Positions 1 to 10,405 of a stretch of 64,000 nucleotides of DNA are shown here, one piece after another (position 1 is the stretch's first letter; the number at the start of each line of letters is the position of its first letter). Below the pieces are notes generated by a model. It made no database searches, was not told the origin of the DNA, and was given only the letters and a program-made list of their open reading frames with translations. Both the position numbers and the translations under genes were made by a program. Source of the DNA: Sulfurovum sp. (GTDB lineage Bacteria; Campylobacterota; Campylobacteria; Campylobacterales; Sulfurovaceae); assembly GCA_027068435.1 (NCBI GenBank), contig JAMOTA010000013.1:1-64000 (forward strand), given 5' to 3'.

Positions 1-112
1 GGGGCTAGAGGGAGGGTCATACCCAGCTCCATTCCGAACCTGGAAGTCAAGCCTCCCATCGCCGATAATACTGCAGGCTACGTCTGTGGAAATGTAGGTC
101 GCTGCCACTTTG
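1..112 (+). rRNA. rrf: 5S ribosomal RNA, 3' part (truncated by window start)
   Basis: Sequence 'catacccagctccattccgaacctggaagtcaagcctcccatcgccgataatactgcaggct...gtaggtcgctgcca' matches the 5S rRNA core; 3' boundary approximate. Confidence 0.9.
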
Positions 113-154
113 AGTTATTTCTTCTTTACTTCTTATTCACTTATTAATATCACT

Positions 155-184
155 ACTTTTACTTTTACTTTTACTTTTACTTTT
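155..184. repeat. Hexanucleotide simple sequence repeat (ACTTTT)x5
   Basis: Read directly: five consecutive ACTTTT units upstream of the porin-like gene. Confidence 0.9.
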
Positions 185-342
185 TCTTATCCAATTTTAT
201 CTCTCATTTTAAACTATTTCACTATTTTTTACTTATTCTCCTTTTGTTTTTATCTATATATACTATTTAAGTTTATGTTTACCAATATTATCTTAGACTA
301 TATTTATATATTTTGGACGAATATAAATTAAGGAGTAATATA

Positions 343-1773
343 ATGAAAAAAATAGTACAGCTATCAATGATAGCAACAATGGCAATAAGTGGATTAAGTG
401 CAATGAGTAACTCAGCTTTGAGTGCAAAATTAACAGCACTTGAAGTTGAATTAGCAGATGTTAAAAAAGATTTAGTAAAGCAGAATACTAAAATAAATAA
501 AGTAAAAGCACATGATGCAAATGATAATATAAAATGGGGTGTTGATTTAAGAACATCAATGGATAAAATTAATTATGATATGGCTGATGGTAGCAGTAGA
601 AGTAATGATAGTTTATTATCAACAAGACTTTGGTTAAATATGGCATATGCACCAAATAGTCAAAATATTTTTAAGGGTCAACTTTCTATGAATAAAGCAT
701 TTGGTGCTGACTTTGGTAATAATAGAGGTTGGGGTATGGATACTTTTGACTGGGTAACTAATGAAGCATTAACTGGAAATGCATTGAAAGTAAGACAAGC
801 ATATTGGCTTTATTTGGGTGAAGATTTTCTTGGTACAGATATTCCTTGGACTTTTTCTATGGGAAGAAGACCTTCAACTACAGGTTTTCTTTCTAGCCTA
901 AGAGAAGATGATAAGGCACAATCTCCACTAGGACATATTATAGATGTTGAATTTGATGGAGCTAGTTCTCTTTTTAAGTTAGAAAATCTAACAGGTATCT
1001 CTGGTATGTCATTTAAAATATGTGCTGGACAAGGATCAACAAATGCGAAGCCAATGTTTAGTGATAGTACAACTTACGATGATGATGCAAATATTGTAGA
1101 TGATGTTAAGTTATTAGGATTTATTTTTGTACCATATGATGATGGGCAGTATAAAATTAAAACAAATGTATTTAGAGCTTATGATTTACCTGGTTTAGTT
1201 GATCCAATGGATTTATCACAAGGCTTTAAAACAGTTGGTAATATGGATGGTGCAGCTTTATCAGCTATGATGGATGGTTTAGCAGAAGATACAGTATTTG
1301 AAGACACGAAACTTTTTGCTTCTTTTGCTTGGACTAAAACAAATCCTGATTCTATGGAAAGTATGTTAGGCTCAACAGATAGTGAAACGGGTACATCTTA
1401 TTGGGTTGGACTACAACAACCTTTATTTGATGGTAAATTAGGTGTAGAATATAATCATGGTAGTAAATATTGGAGATCATTTACTTATGCAGAAGATACT
1501 ATGATAGGATCTAAATTAGCTGTACGTGGTGATGCTTTTGAAATGTATTATACTTACCAAATTAATGAGGCATTAAGTGCACAATTTAGATATACGGCAA
1601 TAGATTATGAATATACAGGAAGTAACCAATTCTTTGGTAATGGTGGTACACCAATGAAGATTTCAGATATTAAAAAGGGTGCGGCAGCTGGCGATCCTAG
1701 ATCTCAAGCAATGTTACCATTTATAGTTGATAAAGCACAAGATGCTAGATTTTATATTAGATATAGATTTTAA
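343..1773 (+). CDS. Outer-membrane porin-like protein (DUF3373-like)
   Basis: ORF 313-1773; likely start at 343 (MKKIVQLSMIATMAISGLSA signal peptide) preceded by AAGGAG; beta-barrel-like sequence ending in aromatic F (RFYIRYRF). Confidence 0.75.
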   Translation: MKKIVQLSMIATMAISGLSAMSNSALSAKLTALEVELADVKKDLVKQNTKINKVKAHDANDNIKWGVDLRTSMDKINYDMADGSSRSNDSLLSTRLWLNMAYAPNSQNIFKGQLSMNKAFGADFGNNRGWGMDTFDWVTNEALTGNALKVRQAYWLYLGEDFLGTDIPWTFSMGRRPSTTGFLSSLREDDKAQSPLGHIIDVEFDGASSLFKLENLTGISGMSFKICAGQGSTNAKPMFSDSTTYDDDANIVDDVKLLGFIFVPYDDGQYKIKTNVFRAYDLPGLVDPMDLSQGFKTVGNMDGAALSAMMDGLAEDTVFEDTKLFASFAWTKTNPDSMESMLGSTDSETGTSYWVGLQQPLFDGKLGVEYNHGSKYWRSFTYAEDTMIGSKLAVRGDAFEMYYTYQINEALSAQFRYTAIDYEYTGSNQFFGNGGTPMKISDIKKGAAAGDPRSQAMLPFIVDKAQDARFYIRYRF

Positions 1774-1779
1774 ATTATA

Positions 1780-1800
1780 GATAAGGGATATACCCTTATC
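1780..1800 (+). terminator. Stem-loop GATAAGGG-ATATA-CCCTTATC downstream of porin-like gene
   Basis: Perfect 8-bp inverted repeat just after the stop codon; no strong T-tract. Confidence 0.45.
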
Positions 1801-2075
1801 TGAATACTGCACACTTTCATTTATACTTCATTTGTTAACATTTATCATTAAAAATATTACATAACTTCTTTACATATTGTAAATATTCATTTAAAAGGTA
1901 AATAATTTGATTCTTTATTTTGATGATAATTATATGTTTCTTTGATTATTAATTATGATAGTGTAACATTTTGAGTATATAATTCAATTATATAAAAATA
2001 TATTATAATATATATTGACTTATTATGATAGCATCATTATACTACATAAAATAATATTTATAGATAGGAGGAATA

Positions 2076-3380
2076 ATGACTAAAATGAATCAGAAGAGTA
2101 AAAAATCTCTTGAGTCAAAGAGTCGAAGAGACTTTTTTAAAAAAACAAGTGTTCTAAGTGTAGCTGCTGCTGGTACTTTAGTACCTGTAGTACTAAGTGC
2201 TGATGATCAAGCAATTATGCATCATACAAAATGGGGGCAGTCATGGGGAGATGCTGTTACAAAGAATCTTTATGGTATTCCATCTGCATATGAACATAAT
2301 AATACTAGAAGATATACAAAGCTTCTCGCTTCAGGAAATTATCGAGCATCTATTGCTGTAACGCCTATTCATGAAAGTGAAGGGATTATTACACCAAATG
2401 GTCTTTTTTTTTCACGAAGCCATGGAGGAACTGCACATATAGATCCAAATGAATTTAGACTTATGATTACAGGGCTTGTTGATAAAGAAATAGTATTGAC
2501 ACTTGATCAACTTAAAAGATATCCAAGTGTAACAAGAACACACTTTATAGAATGTCCTGCAAATGGTGGTCAAGAGTGGAGAAGACCACAATATAATTCA
2601 CTTCAATTTGCAAAAGGCTTTATGGCATGTGCAGAGTGGACGGGTGTCTATATTAAGACTATATTAGAAGATTTAGGGCTTAGCTCTAAAGTACAATGGA
2701 TGCTTGCAGAAGGTAGTGACAATTCAGAAATGGGACGATCTGTACCTATAGATAAAATACTTGATGATGCTATGATTGTATGGGGACAAAATGGAGAAGC
2801 TTTAAGACCTGAACAAGGATATCCTGTTAGATTACTTCTTCCAGGTTGGGAAGGTAATCTTTGTGTCAAATGGTTAAAAAGATTAGATTTCTCTGAGGAA
2901 CCTTGGTTTGCAAAAGAGGAAACATCTAAATATACTGCACTTAAACCTGATGGTAAGGCAATACAACACTTTTATGCTAATGAAGTAAACTCTACAGTAG
3001 TTTCTCCTTCACCAGAAAAACCATGGAAAGATTTAAAAGATGGAGATGTTGTAGAAATACAAGGTTTAGCATGGTCAGGAATGGGTACGATAACAACAGT
3101 TGACTTATCTTTTGATGGTGGTAAAAATTATGTTGAAGCAAGTTTAAAAGGTTTGGTTCTTCCTAAGTGTTGGACAAGATGGAGTTATATACATACATAT
3201 AAAAAAGGTGATAAGTTACTACTCACATCAAGAGCAATGGATGATGCAGGATTTATTCAACCTACTATTGATCAAGAAGTATCGGTAATGGGTGTTGAGT
3301 CTATTTATCACAGAAATGCTGTAGAGACGTGGGAAGTTACTGAAAATGGGGAGGTGAATCATGTTCAAATTAGATCATAA
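2076..3380 (+). CDS. soxC: SoxC, sulfane dehydrogenase molybdopterin subunit
   Basis: Twin-arginine-like leader SRRDFFKKTS, sulfite-oxidase fold motifs (HFIECPANGG, GYPVRLLLPGWEGNLCVKWLKRL), followed by a diheme cytochrome and SoxYZ. Confidence 0.92.
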   Translation: MTKMNQKSKKSLESKSRRDFFKKTSVLSVAAAGTLVPVVLSADDQAIMHHTKWGQSWGDAVTKNLYGIPSAYEHNNTRRYTKLLASGNYRASIAVTPIHESEGIITPNGLFFSRSHGGTAHIDPNEFRLMITGLVDKEIVLTLDQLKRYPSVTRTHFIECPANGGQEWRRPQYNSLQFAKGFMACAEWTGVYIKTILEDLGLSSKVQWMLAEGSDNSEMGRSVPIDKILDDAMIVWGQNGEALRPEQGYPVRLLLPGWEGNLCVKWLKRLDFSEEPWFAKEETSKYTALKPDGKAIQHFYANEVNSTVVSPSPEKPWKDLKDGDVVEIQGLAWSGMGTITTVDLSFDGGKNYVEASLKGLVLPKCWTRWSYIHTYKKGDKLLLTSRAMDDAGFIQPTIDQEVSVMGVESIYHRNAVETWEVTENGEVNHVQIRS

Positions 3381-4485
3381 ATTATTATCAGTTACTGTAG
3401 CCACTGTACTATTTAGTACTTTAAGTTTTGCATCTTCTGAGATTGTAAAAAAAGAAGATATAAGTGGTGGTGTTCAGTACCCTATAGTTGGGAATCAAAC
3501 ACATTTGTATAGAGTAAATCCTAATGCCTATGGATTAAAATTAAATCATGGTAGATTAGCTACTAAGAATGAACTTAAAGCATGGGATAAAGATGTAATG
3601 CCAGATGGTACAGGATTACCAGAAGGTAGTGGTTCAGTAGAAGAGGGTGAAGAACTTTATGAAGCACAATGTGTAATGTGTCATGGTGACTTTGGTAGTG
3701 GAGGGGGCGGTTATCCCTCACTATCTAAAGGTAATGCAGTGGAGTTACAGAAAACACTTACAAACAACAGATGGAAAGATCCAGAAGCTGAAGGTCCTGT
3801 AAGAGTTTTTGGTTCCTATTGGCCACAAGCTAGTACATTATTTTGGTATATTAGAGATGCTATGCCTCATACAAAATCAAAAACATTAAGTGATGATGAG
3901 ACATATGCTTTAACTGCCTATATCTTAAATATTAATGAGATGGAAATAGATGGTGAAGAAGTTGATGATGAATATGTTCTCAATAGAGAAAAGTTTTTAA
4001 AGATTAAAATGCCAAATGTTGATGGGTTTGTTCCTAATATTAGTGGACCTGACGCACTTAAAGGAATCAGAGCATTCTATAGAGAACCTAAAAATTATGG
4101 TGCGATAAAAGTTGAAAAATCTAAAAGATGTATGAAAAATTGTCAAGAGCCTTCAGCTAAAATAGCAAGAGTTCAAGGTGCAGGAATTAGTGATTTTCAT
4201 CCTCCTATGAATGTTTCTAAGGATTTACCAGATAAAAAAGAAGATAGTGTACATAAGATGAGTTTTGATGCAGAAAAAGCGTATGAAGCTAGTTGTACTA
4301 TGTGTCATGGTGCTATTGCTCCAGCTGCAAAAGATAAAGATGCTTGGGCTCCATATGTAGAAAAAGGTGTTGAAAAAGTTTATGCTAATGGAATAAATGG
4401 TACAAATAAGGGTATGCCAGCACTTGGTGGTTCATCTCTTACAGAGAGTGAATTTAAACAAGTGGTTGACTTTATGTTGAAGTAA
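3361..4485 (+). CDS. soxD: SoxD, diheme c-type cytochrome subunit of sulfane dehydrogenase
   Basis: Signal peptide; two CXXCH motifs (CVMCH, CTMCH); overlaps soxC. Confidence 0.9.
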   Translation: MFKLDHKLLSVTVATVLFSTLSFASSEIVKKEDISGGVQYPIVGNQTHLYRVNPNAYGLKLNHGRLATKNELKAWDKDVMPDGTGLPEGSGSVEEGEELYEAQCVMCHGDFGSGGGGYPSLSKGNAVELQKTLTNNRWKDPEAEGPVRVFGSYWPQASTLFWYIRDAMPHTKSKTLSDDETYALTAYILNINEMEIDGEEVDDEYVLNREKFLKIKMPNVDGFVPNISGPDALKGIRAFYREPKNYGAIKVEKSKRCMKNCQEPSAKIARVQGAGISDFHPPMNVSKDLPDKKEDSVHKMSFDAEKAYEASCTMCHGAIAPAAKDKDAWAPYVEKGVEKVYANGINGTNKGMPALGGSSLTESEFKQVVDFMLK

Positions 4486-4589
4486 AAGTAAATAGTTTTA
4501 TCTACACATTTTTACTGCACAATGAAGTGATAGTATTAGAGATAGAACAAAGTATTTTTGTAGTAAAAATTAAATTTAAAGGAAAGAAA

Positions 4590-5042
4590 ATGAATAGAAG
4601 AAAATTCTTAGGATATTTTGGTAGTGCTGTTGCACTATCTGTAGTGCCTGCAAGCTTAAGTGCTGATGATTATAGAAAGTTAAAACCAAAGGTATGGGAA
4701 GCTAAAACAGTTGATGATGCTATTAAAGAACTTTTTGGTTCTGCAGAGATGATAGAGAAAGGGGTAAAGATAAAATTACCTTCAGTAGCATCAAATGGTG
4801 GTGCAGTACCTGTAAAGTTTAGTACGAAAATTCCTGCTAAAACTGTAGCTATTTTTCAAGATGCAAATCCTGAAAGTGCAGTAGCTGTATATAATGTAGG
4901 AAAATATGATTTAACACAATATTCTCTTAAAATAAAAATGGGAAAATCAGGAACGATTACTGTAGTAGTAGAAGGTCTTGATGGCAAGCTATATGTAGGG
5001 AAACAATCTCTTGAAGTAGCTGCTGGTGGTTGTGAAGGTTAA
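4590..5042 (+). CDS. soxY: SoxY thiosulfate carrier protein
   Basis: Tat-like leader MNRRKFLGYFGSAVALS; C-terminal GGCEG carrier-cysteine motif; next to SoxZ. Confidence 0.9.
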   Translation: MNRRKFLGYFGSAVALSVVPASLSADDYRKLKPKVWEAKTVDDAIKELFGSAEMIEKGVKIKLPSVASNGGAVPVKFSTKIPAKTVAIFQDANPESAVAVYNVGKYDLTQYSLKIKMGKSGTITVVVEGLDGKLYVGKQSLEVAAGGCEG

Positions 5043-5090
5043 TCTTCACAATGATTAAATATATAATTAAATAGTTTAAAAGGAATTTTA

Positions 5091-5399
5091 ATGAAAGTAA
5101 AAGCTAAATTAAAAAATGGTGTAGTTAAAGTAAAAATGATGGCTAAACACGCTATGACAACATATAATCAAGCAGAAAAAAAGACTGGAGATAGAGAGAA
5201 TGCAAACTTTATTACGCATCTTTCTGGAACAGTAAAAGATAAAGTAGTAATTGATATTTCAACTAGTCAATTTTTATCTAAAAACCCTATTTTCCAATTT
5301 AAATTTAAAGGCGATGAATTTAAATCTGGAGATGAATTCTCTATGACATGGGTAGATAGAAAAGGTAATACTAAAACTAAAAAAGTAAAAATAAAGTAA
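5091..5399 (+). CDS. soxZ: SoxZ thiosulfate carrier protein
   Basis: ~100 aa, KVKMMAKHAMTTYNQAEKKTG / NPIFQFKFKG features; follows soxY. Confidence 0.9.
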   Translation: MKVKAKLKNGVVKVKMMAKHAMTTYNQAEKKTGDRENANFITHLSGTVKDKVVIDISTSQFLSKNPIFQFKFKGDEFKSGDEFSMTWVDRKGNTKTKKVKIK

Positions 5400-5408
5400 G
5401 GATAGATA

Positions 5409-5894
5409 ATGAAAAAAATCATTATGGGAGTAGTACTCTCAGCAGGCTTACTTTTTGCAAATGAAGTATATAAGCCAATGTTTGATAAAGTAAATGTATC
5501 CGGTGCGGATATATATGTAGTCGGTGACGATAAAGAAGAAGCTATTGAAGAAGGTCAACTAGATCAAAACTGGTTTGCAGAGCTTATTAATAGTAAAAAA
5601 CCACTACCTAAGAATTTAACTTTGGTTGATTTAAGAAAAGTAGAGAGATATAATGCTCAACATATAGATGGTGCAATAAATATTCCTTTTGATATGAAGA
5701 CAGAGAAAATGGATCTTTCTAAGCTTCCTAAAGATGGTTTGATTGTATTTTATTGTAGAAAAGGTATGATGTCAACAGCTGCTAGAGCATCATTAGAAGA
5801 TGAATTAGCAGAAAGAGTATTTGTATTTGATGCAGTCTATAAATGTGATGATAAATATAAAAATTGTACGCTAACGCCTAACGAATTTTTATAG
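5409..5894 (+). CDS. Periplasmic rhodanese-like sulfurtransferase
   Basis: Signal peptide; LVDLRKVERYNAQHIDGAINIPF and CRKGMMS rhodanese active-site loop. Confidence 0.85.
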   Translation: MKKIIMGVVLSAGLLFANEVYKPMFDKVNVSGADIYVVGDDKEEAIEEGQLDQNWFAELINSKKPLPKNLTLVDLRKVERYNAQHIDGAINIPFDMKTEKMDLSKLPKDGLIVFYCRKGMMSTAARASLEDELAERVFVFDAVYKCDDKYKNCTLTPNEFL

Positions 5895-5903
5895 CAATAA
5901 GCG

Positions 5904-5926
5904 AGAAGAGAGTATTTGGCTCTTCT
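5904..5926 (+). terminator. Stem-loop AGAAGAG...CTCTTCT after sox/rhodanese genes
   Basis: 7-bp inverted repeat just after the last gene of the cluster. Confidence 0.4.
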
Positions 5927-5984
5927 TCTTAGGTCTGGGTATTAATACCAATGATATTTAATTTGAAATGTTATTGATATTAAT

Positions 5985-6485
5985 ATGAGTTATAAACACT
6001 TCACTGGTGTATGGAGTTTAAAAATGGGCAATTTAAAATTTGAAGAATTAGAGACAGTAGATAATATTAAAGATGTTGTTAAAAATCTTTTTGATGTGGA
6101 GTTGAATATATCTGGTGGATGGGGTTATAATGAACATAGTGCTTTAATTGTACATGATTTAAGTATGCCAATAGAACAATTTATGAATCTTTTTGCTACG
6201 TTACGGGCTAATATTGAGATGAACCTTACATTAGACTCAGATAAGCGTTATGGGGGGATTACTGTACAGTTTGAGAGAGAAGAGAATCACTCTATAGAGA
6301 ATAAAAAATTGATAGTAGCAACGTTTAAAATATCTGCTATGCGTGAAACAGATTATGCACAATTTATAAAAGAGTATAAAGAAAATTATGGTAAAAAAGA
6401 GTTTGATCTTGCTGACCACTTTAAAAGACGAAAAGAACAAACACTTACACGATTAATGGATTATTGGTTTATTAAGGATGCTTAG
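5985..6485 (+). CDS. Hypothetical protein
   Basis: ORF 166 aa directly abutting the MOSC gene. Confidence 0.6.
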   Translation: MSYKHFTGVWSLKMGNLKFEELETVDNIKDVVKNLFDVELNISGGWGYNEHSALIVHDLSMPIEQFMNLFATLRANIEMNLTLDSDKRYGGITVQFEREENHSIENKKLIVATFKISAMRETDYAQFIKEYKENYGKKEFDLADHFKRRKEQTLTRLMDYWFIKDA

Positions 6486-6926
6486 ATGAAAAAGACAGGA
6501 AAAATTTTAAAATTATTTGAATCTCATGTAGGAAAAAATGAGAGAGTTGAATGTTTAGAGCTAAGAGTCGATGAAAATGGTGTGCTTAATGATAAATTTT
6601 ATGCAAAGGATAGAGAGAGGTCTGTACTTATCTCTTCAATTGATAGTTATCTGTTAGCAACAAAAAATAATATCGAAATGCAGTATGGTGATTTAGGGGA
6701 GAATATAATTGTTGATTTTAATCCTTATCATTTTCCAAAAAAGTACCAATTTCAAATAGGTGAAGTTATATTTGAAATAAGTCAGTATTGTACATTATGT
6801 AAAAGCTTAACAAAAATAGATAGTAAATTACCTAAATTATTAAAAAATGATAGAGGTGTTTTTGCTAAAGTGATTAACTCAGGGAGTATTCATAAAGATT
6901 CTAAAGTAATATATACAGAAAGATAG
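6486..6926 (+). CDS. MOSC-domain-like protein
   Basis: YGDLGENIIVDF ... FQIGEVIFEISQYCTLCKSL resembles MOSC domain motifs. Confidence 0.65.
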   Translation: MKKTGKILKLFESHVGKNERVECLELRVDENGVLNDKFYAKDRERSVLISSIDSYLLATKNNIEMQYGDLGENIIVDFNPYHFPKKYQFQIGEVIFEISQYCTLCKSLTKIDSKLPKLLKNDRGVFAKVINSGSIHKDSKVIYTER

Positions 6927-6979
6927 AGAAAGCTAAATACTAATGAAATAGAGTATTTAGCTCTGTTAATTTTTATAGA

Positions 6980-8047
6980 CTAGAGTCCTGCTTCTTTAAT
7001 AGACTCTGTTCGTGCATGTGCCATAAGAGGCTCAAAGATGAGTTTTAGGTTACCATTACTCATAATATCATCTAATGCATAGAGCGTTAACCCTATACGG
7101 TGGTCAGTTAGACGGTTTTGAGGGTAGTTGTAGGTACGTATTTTCTCTGAACGTGAACCTGAACCTACTTGTAGTTTTCTTTGGCTAGCAGATTCATCTA
7201 AACTGGCTTGTAACATATGCTCATAAACTCTTGCTTTAAGTACTTTCATAGCCTTGGCTTTGTTTTTGTGTTGTGATTTTTCATCTTGAATGGCTGCGAC
7301 TATCCCTGTAGGGAGGTGTGTAAGACGTACAGCAGAGTCTGTTGTGTTAACTGACTGTCCTCCACATCCACTTGAGCGGTAAGTATCCATCTTAATCTCA
7401 TTAGGTTTGATATCTACTTCTACATCATCAACTTCAGGAATAACAGCTACGGTGATAGCTGAAGTATGTACGCGACCTTGTGTCTCGGTATCTGGAACAC
7501 GTTGAACACGGTGTATTCCACCTTCATATTTAAGTTCAGCATAGACATTTTCACCAGATATTTGTGCAATAAGCTCTTTGTACCCTCCAGCAGTCCCATC
7601 ATTACTACTAATAATTTCCATTTTCCATTTTGCTTGTTCTGCGTAGCGAGAGTACATACGGAAAATATCAGCAACAAATAAAGCAGCTTCATCTCCTCCT
7701 GCCCCAGCTCTAAGTTCAAGTAAAATATTTTTATCATCATTTTTATCTTTTGGAAGCATAAGAATTTTGATTTCACTTTCAAGTTGTGGGAGTAGAGGCT
7801 CTAGTTCTGAGAGTTCCTCTTTTGCTAAATCACCAAGCTCCGCATCGCTTAGAAGCTCTTTATTTTCTGTTATAGCATCAGCAGTCTCAATATAAATGAG
7901 AGCTTTTTCTACTAAAGCACTGAGTCCTGATTGTTCTTTACTTAGCTCTGTCATACGTGTAATGTCAGTGGCTATATCTTGGGAACTTAGAAGAGTGTTA
8001 ATATCATTATATCTGTCAATAAAAGGTTGGAGTTTTTCTTTGAACAT
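6980..8047 (-). CDS. prfA: Peptide chain release factor 1
   Basis: [14 protein letters not shown] and [24 protein letters not shown] (GGQ) motifs; PxT-type anticodon region. Confidence 0.97.
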   Translation of the reverse strand: MFKEKLQPFIDRYNDINTLLSSQDIATDITRMTELSKEQSGLSALVEKALIYIETADAITENKELLSDAELGDLAKEELSELEPLLPQLESEIKILMLPKDKNDDKNILLELRAGAGGDEAALFVADIFRMYSRYAEQAKWKMEIISSNDGTAGGYKELIAQISGENVYAELKYEGGIHRVQRVPDTETQGRVHTSAITVAVIPEVDDVEVDIKPNEIKMDTYRSSGCGGQSVNTTDSAVRLTHLPTGIVAAIQDEKSQHKNKAKAMKVLKARVYEHMLQASLDESASQRKLQVGSGSRSEKIRTYNYPQNRLTDHRIGLTLYALDDIMSNGNLKLIFEPLMAHARTESIKEAGL

Positions 8048-8085
8048 AGGCGTTCTTTGTGTTGGATTATTAGGATGATTAAATT

Positions 8086-8112
8086 ATAGGATAACCTATA
8101 AGGTTACCCTAT
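8086..8112 (-). terminator. Stem-loop between rpsT and prfA
   Basis: ATAGGATAACC-N5-GGTTACCCTAT inverted repeat (one non-Watson-Crick pair). Confidence 0.5.
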
Positions 8113-8126
8113 AAAAGGAGAGCTAC

Positions 8127-8396
8127 TTATGCAGCTTCTATGTTATTTACCATTTTATGAAGACGGCTTACTTTTCTTGCAGCAGTTGCTTTCTTGATGA
8201 AACCTTTGCTTACGAGTGAGTGGATGCTTTTATTTGCTACTGCAAATGCTGCTAGTGCTGCTGGTTTGTCTGCTGCTTCAACTGCAGTGTGTACTGCTTT
8301 AACAATGTTTTTGATTCTTGTTCTGTAGTATCTGTTTCTTTCAGTTCTTACAGCAGTTTGTAAAATACGTTTTTTCGCTGATTTGTTGTTTGCCAT
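8127..8396 (-). CDS. rpsT: 30S ribosomal protein S20
   Basis: [30 protein letters not shown]; canonical S20. Confidence 0.97.
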   Translation of the reverse strand: MANNKSAKKRILQTAVRTERNRYYRTRIKNIVKAVHTAVEAADKPAALAAFAVANKSIHSLVSKGFIKKATAARKVSRLHKMVNNIEAA

Positions 8397-8563
8397 GGAT
8401 AGTTCCTTTTAGGTGTATTGTTTATCACTGATAGTATAAAAGTGAATATTAGTTCGCGAATGTTATCTAAAAAAGTATTAAAATTGTATTAAAACTACTA
8501 AAGAGGTAGATTTAATTAAAGTTCCGTTAAAATTAAACAATTAATATTTAGAAGGAAATTATT

Positions 8564-9901
8564 TTGTCACTCTTTGGAACAGATGGTGTACGTGGAAAAG
8601 CAGGTAAAAAAGTAAGTGCTATAAATTCAATGCGTTTAGCAATGGCTACAGGAGTATATTTTAAACAGTTTGCAAAGACAAAAAGAATCCTTGTAGGTAA
8701 AGATACACGAAGAAGTGGTTATATGATAGAGAATGCTATTGTTTCAGGTCTTACAGCAGTGGGTTTTGATGTAATTCAGATAGGTCCTATGCCTACACCA
8801 GCTATTGCATTTTTAACAGAAAGTATGCGTTGTGATGCGGGGATTATGATAAGTGCTAGTCATAACCCTTATTACGATAATGGAATAAAGTTTTTTGATG
8901 GTGAAGGGAATAAGCTCAATAGAGATAAAGAAGTTGAGATAGAGAGTATCTATGAAAATCTTGAACTACTTGAATCATCACAAGTAACACATAAAGAGAT
9001 AGGTAAATCTAAAAGAATCGATGATGTTATTGGTCGTTATATTGTGCATATTAAGAACTCTTTTCCTAAGTCATTAACACTTGCAGGTAAACGTGTAGTG
9101 ATTGATTGTGCTAATGGAGCAGGTTATATTGTTGGTCCAACGATTTTGCAAGAGCTTGGTGCAGATGTAGTCGTTATAGGTGATAAACCAGATGGATTTA
9201 ATATTAATGAAGGATGTGGAGCGATGCATCCTGAGAATTTAGCCAAAGTTGTCTTAGAATTACGTGCTGATGTAGGAATAGCTTTAGATGGTGATGCAGA
9301 TAGATTGGTAATGGTTGATGAAAAAGGTGATGTTATTGATGGGGATAAGCTTATGGCGGTACTTGCAGTTCATCTTAAAAACGAAGGTAAATTAAGTGGA
9401 GAAGGTATGGTTGCTACAGTGATGAGTAATCAAGGACTAGGTGAATACCTCACTTCTGAAGGGCTTACTCTTCATCGCTCATCAGTAGGTGATAAAAATG
9501 TTGTAGAGATGATGCATGCTAATGGGATAAACTTTGGGGGAGAGCAGAGTGGACATGTGATTTTTTCAGATTATGCAAAAACAGGAGATGGTATCTCTAG
9601 TGCCTTGCAAGCACTGGCTTACTTGGTAGGAACAAAGCAAAAGGCAAGTGAAGCTTTTAACCCTTATGCCTCTTATCCTCAAATGCTTGTTAACCTTTTG
9701 GTTGAAGAGAAGAGAGATTTTGTAACTATTAAAGGTTTTGATGTGCTTAAAGAAAAAGTAGAGAGTTTAGGAATGCGTCATCTTTTTAGATATTCAGGTA
9801 CTGAAAATAAAATTCGTCTTCTTCTTGAGGGAAAAGATGAAGATAAGTTAGAAGAGATGATGGAAGAGTGCGTCTCTTTCTTTAAAGGAGCGTTGGTCTA
9901 A
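8564..9901 (+). CDS. glmM: Phosphoglucosamine mutase (TTG start)
   Basis: [33 protein letters not shown] motifs. Confidence 0.97.
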   Translation: MSLFGTDGVRGKAGKKVSAINSMRLAMATGVYFKQFAKTKRILVGKDTRRSGYMIENAIVSGLTAVGFDVIQIGPMPTPAIAFLTESMRCDAGIMISASHNPYYDNGIKFFDGEGNKLNRDKEVEIESIYENLELLESSQVTHKEIGKSKRIDDVIGRYIVHIKNSFPKSLTLAGKRVVIDCANGAGYIVGPTILQELGADVVVIGDKPDGFNINEGCGAMHPENLAKVVLELRADVGIALDGDADRLVMVDEKGDVIDGDKLMAVLAVHLKNEGKLSGEGMVATVMSNQGLGEYLTSEGLTLHRSSVGDKNVVEMMHANGINFGGEQSGHVIFSDYAKTGDGISSALQALAYLVGTKQKASEAFNPYASYPQMLVNLLVEEKRDFVTIKGFDVLKEKVESLGMRHLFRYSGTENKIRLLLEGKDEDKLEEMMEECVSFFKGALV

Positions 9902-10350
9902 TGCGTACACTAGCAGTTTTTTTATTGGTTGCTTTAGGAACATTTGTAATTGATCAAAATATTAAGATACTCTTTGTTGATGGGTATTATCATGCAGGAA
10001 GTTGCATAGATTTAGAGTTACACTACAACAAAGGTGTAGCCTTCTCTATGTTTGCTTTTTTAGGTCCTTACTTAAAGTGGATACAGAGCCTTTTAGTTTT
10101 AGGTATTTTGTATTATGTATTTTCAGAGGGATACCTTAAACGCTATGCCTTTCCTATAGGGTTACTTGTTGGAGGAGCATTAGGTAATGTTTATGATCGC
10201 TTTATTCATGGGGGAGTAGTAGATTATATAGCGTGGCATTGTGGATTTAATTTTGCAGTCTTTAACTATGCTGATATTGCTATTGATTTAGCTGTTGTAT
10301 GGATACTTATAATGGTTTATTTTTTCCCTGATTCTAATAAAGAAAAATGA
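9901..10350 (+). CDS. lspA: Lipoprotein signal peptidase
   Basis: YNKGVAFSMF, GGALGNVYDR, VFNYADIAID motifs. Confidence 0.95.
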   Translation: MRTLAVFLLVALGTFVIDQNIKILFVDGYYHAGSCIDLELHYNKGVAFSMFAFLGPYLKWIQSLLVLGILYYVFSEGYLKRYAFPIGLLVGGALGNVYDRFIHGGVVDYIAWHCGFNFAVFNYADIAIDLAVVWILIMVYFFPDSNKEK

Positions 10351-10405
10351 AAATAGTTTTTTCTTGGGTCATTCCTTTATGCGATACTTTAATTTACTCT
10401 AAGAT

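Noticed and set aside
110-331. ORF of 73 aa (FTFTFTFTF...) after the 5S rRNA
   Set aside because: Translation of the (ACTTTT)n repeat and AT-rich spacer; low complexity and no credible RBS or domain.
2076-5894. Sox cluster as a novel system
   Set aside because: soxCD adjacent to soxYZ is a known arrangement in sulfur-oxidizing Campylobacterota; only the GGCEG tail is kept as a finding.
7447-7782. 111-aa - strand ORF in a different frame within prfA
   Set aside because: Alternative-frame reading of prfA with no independent support.
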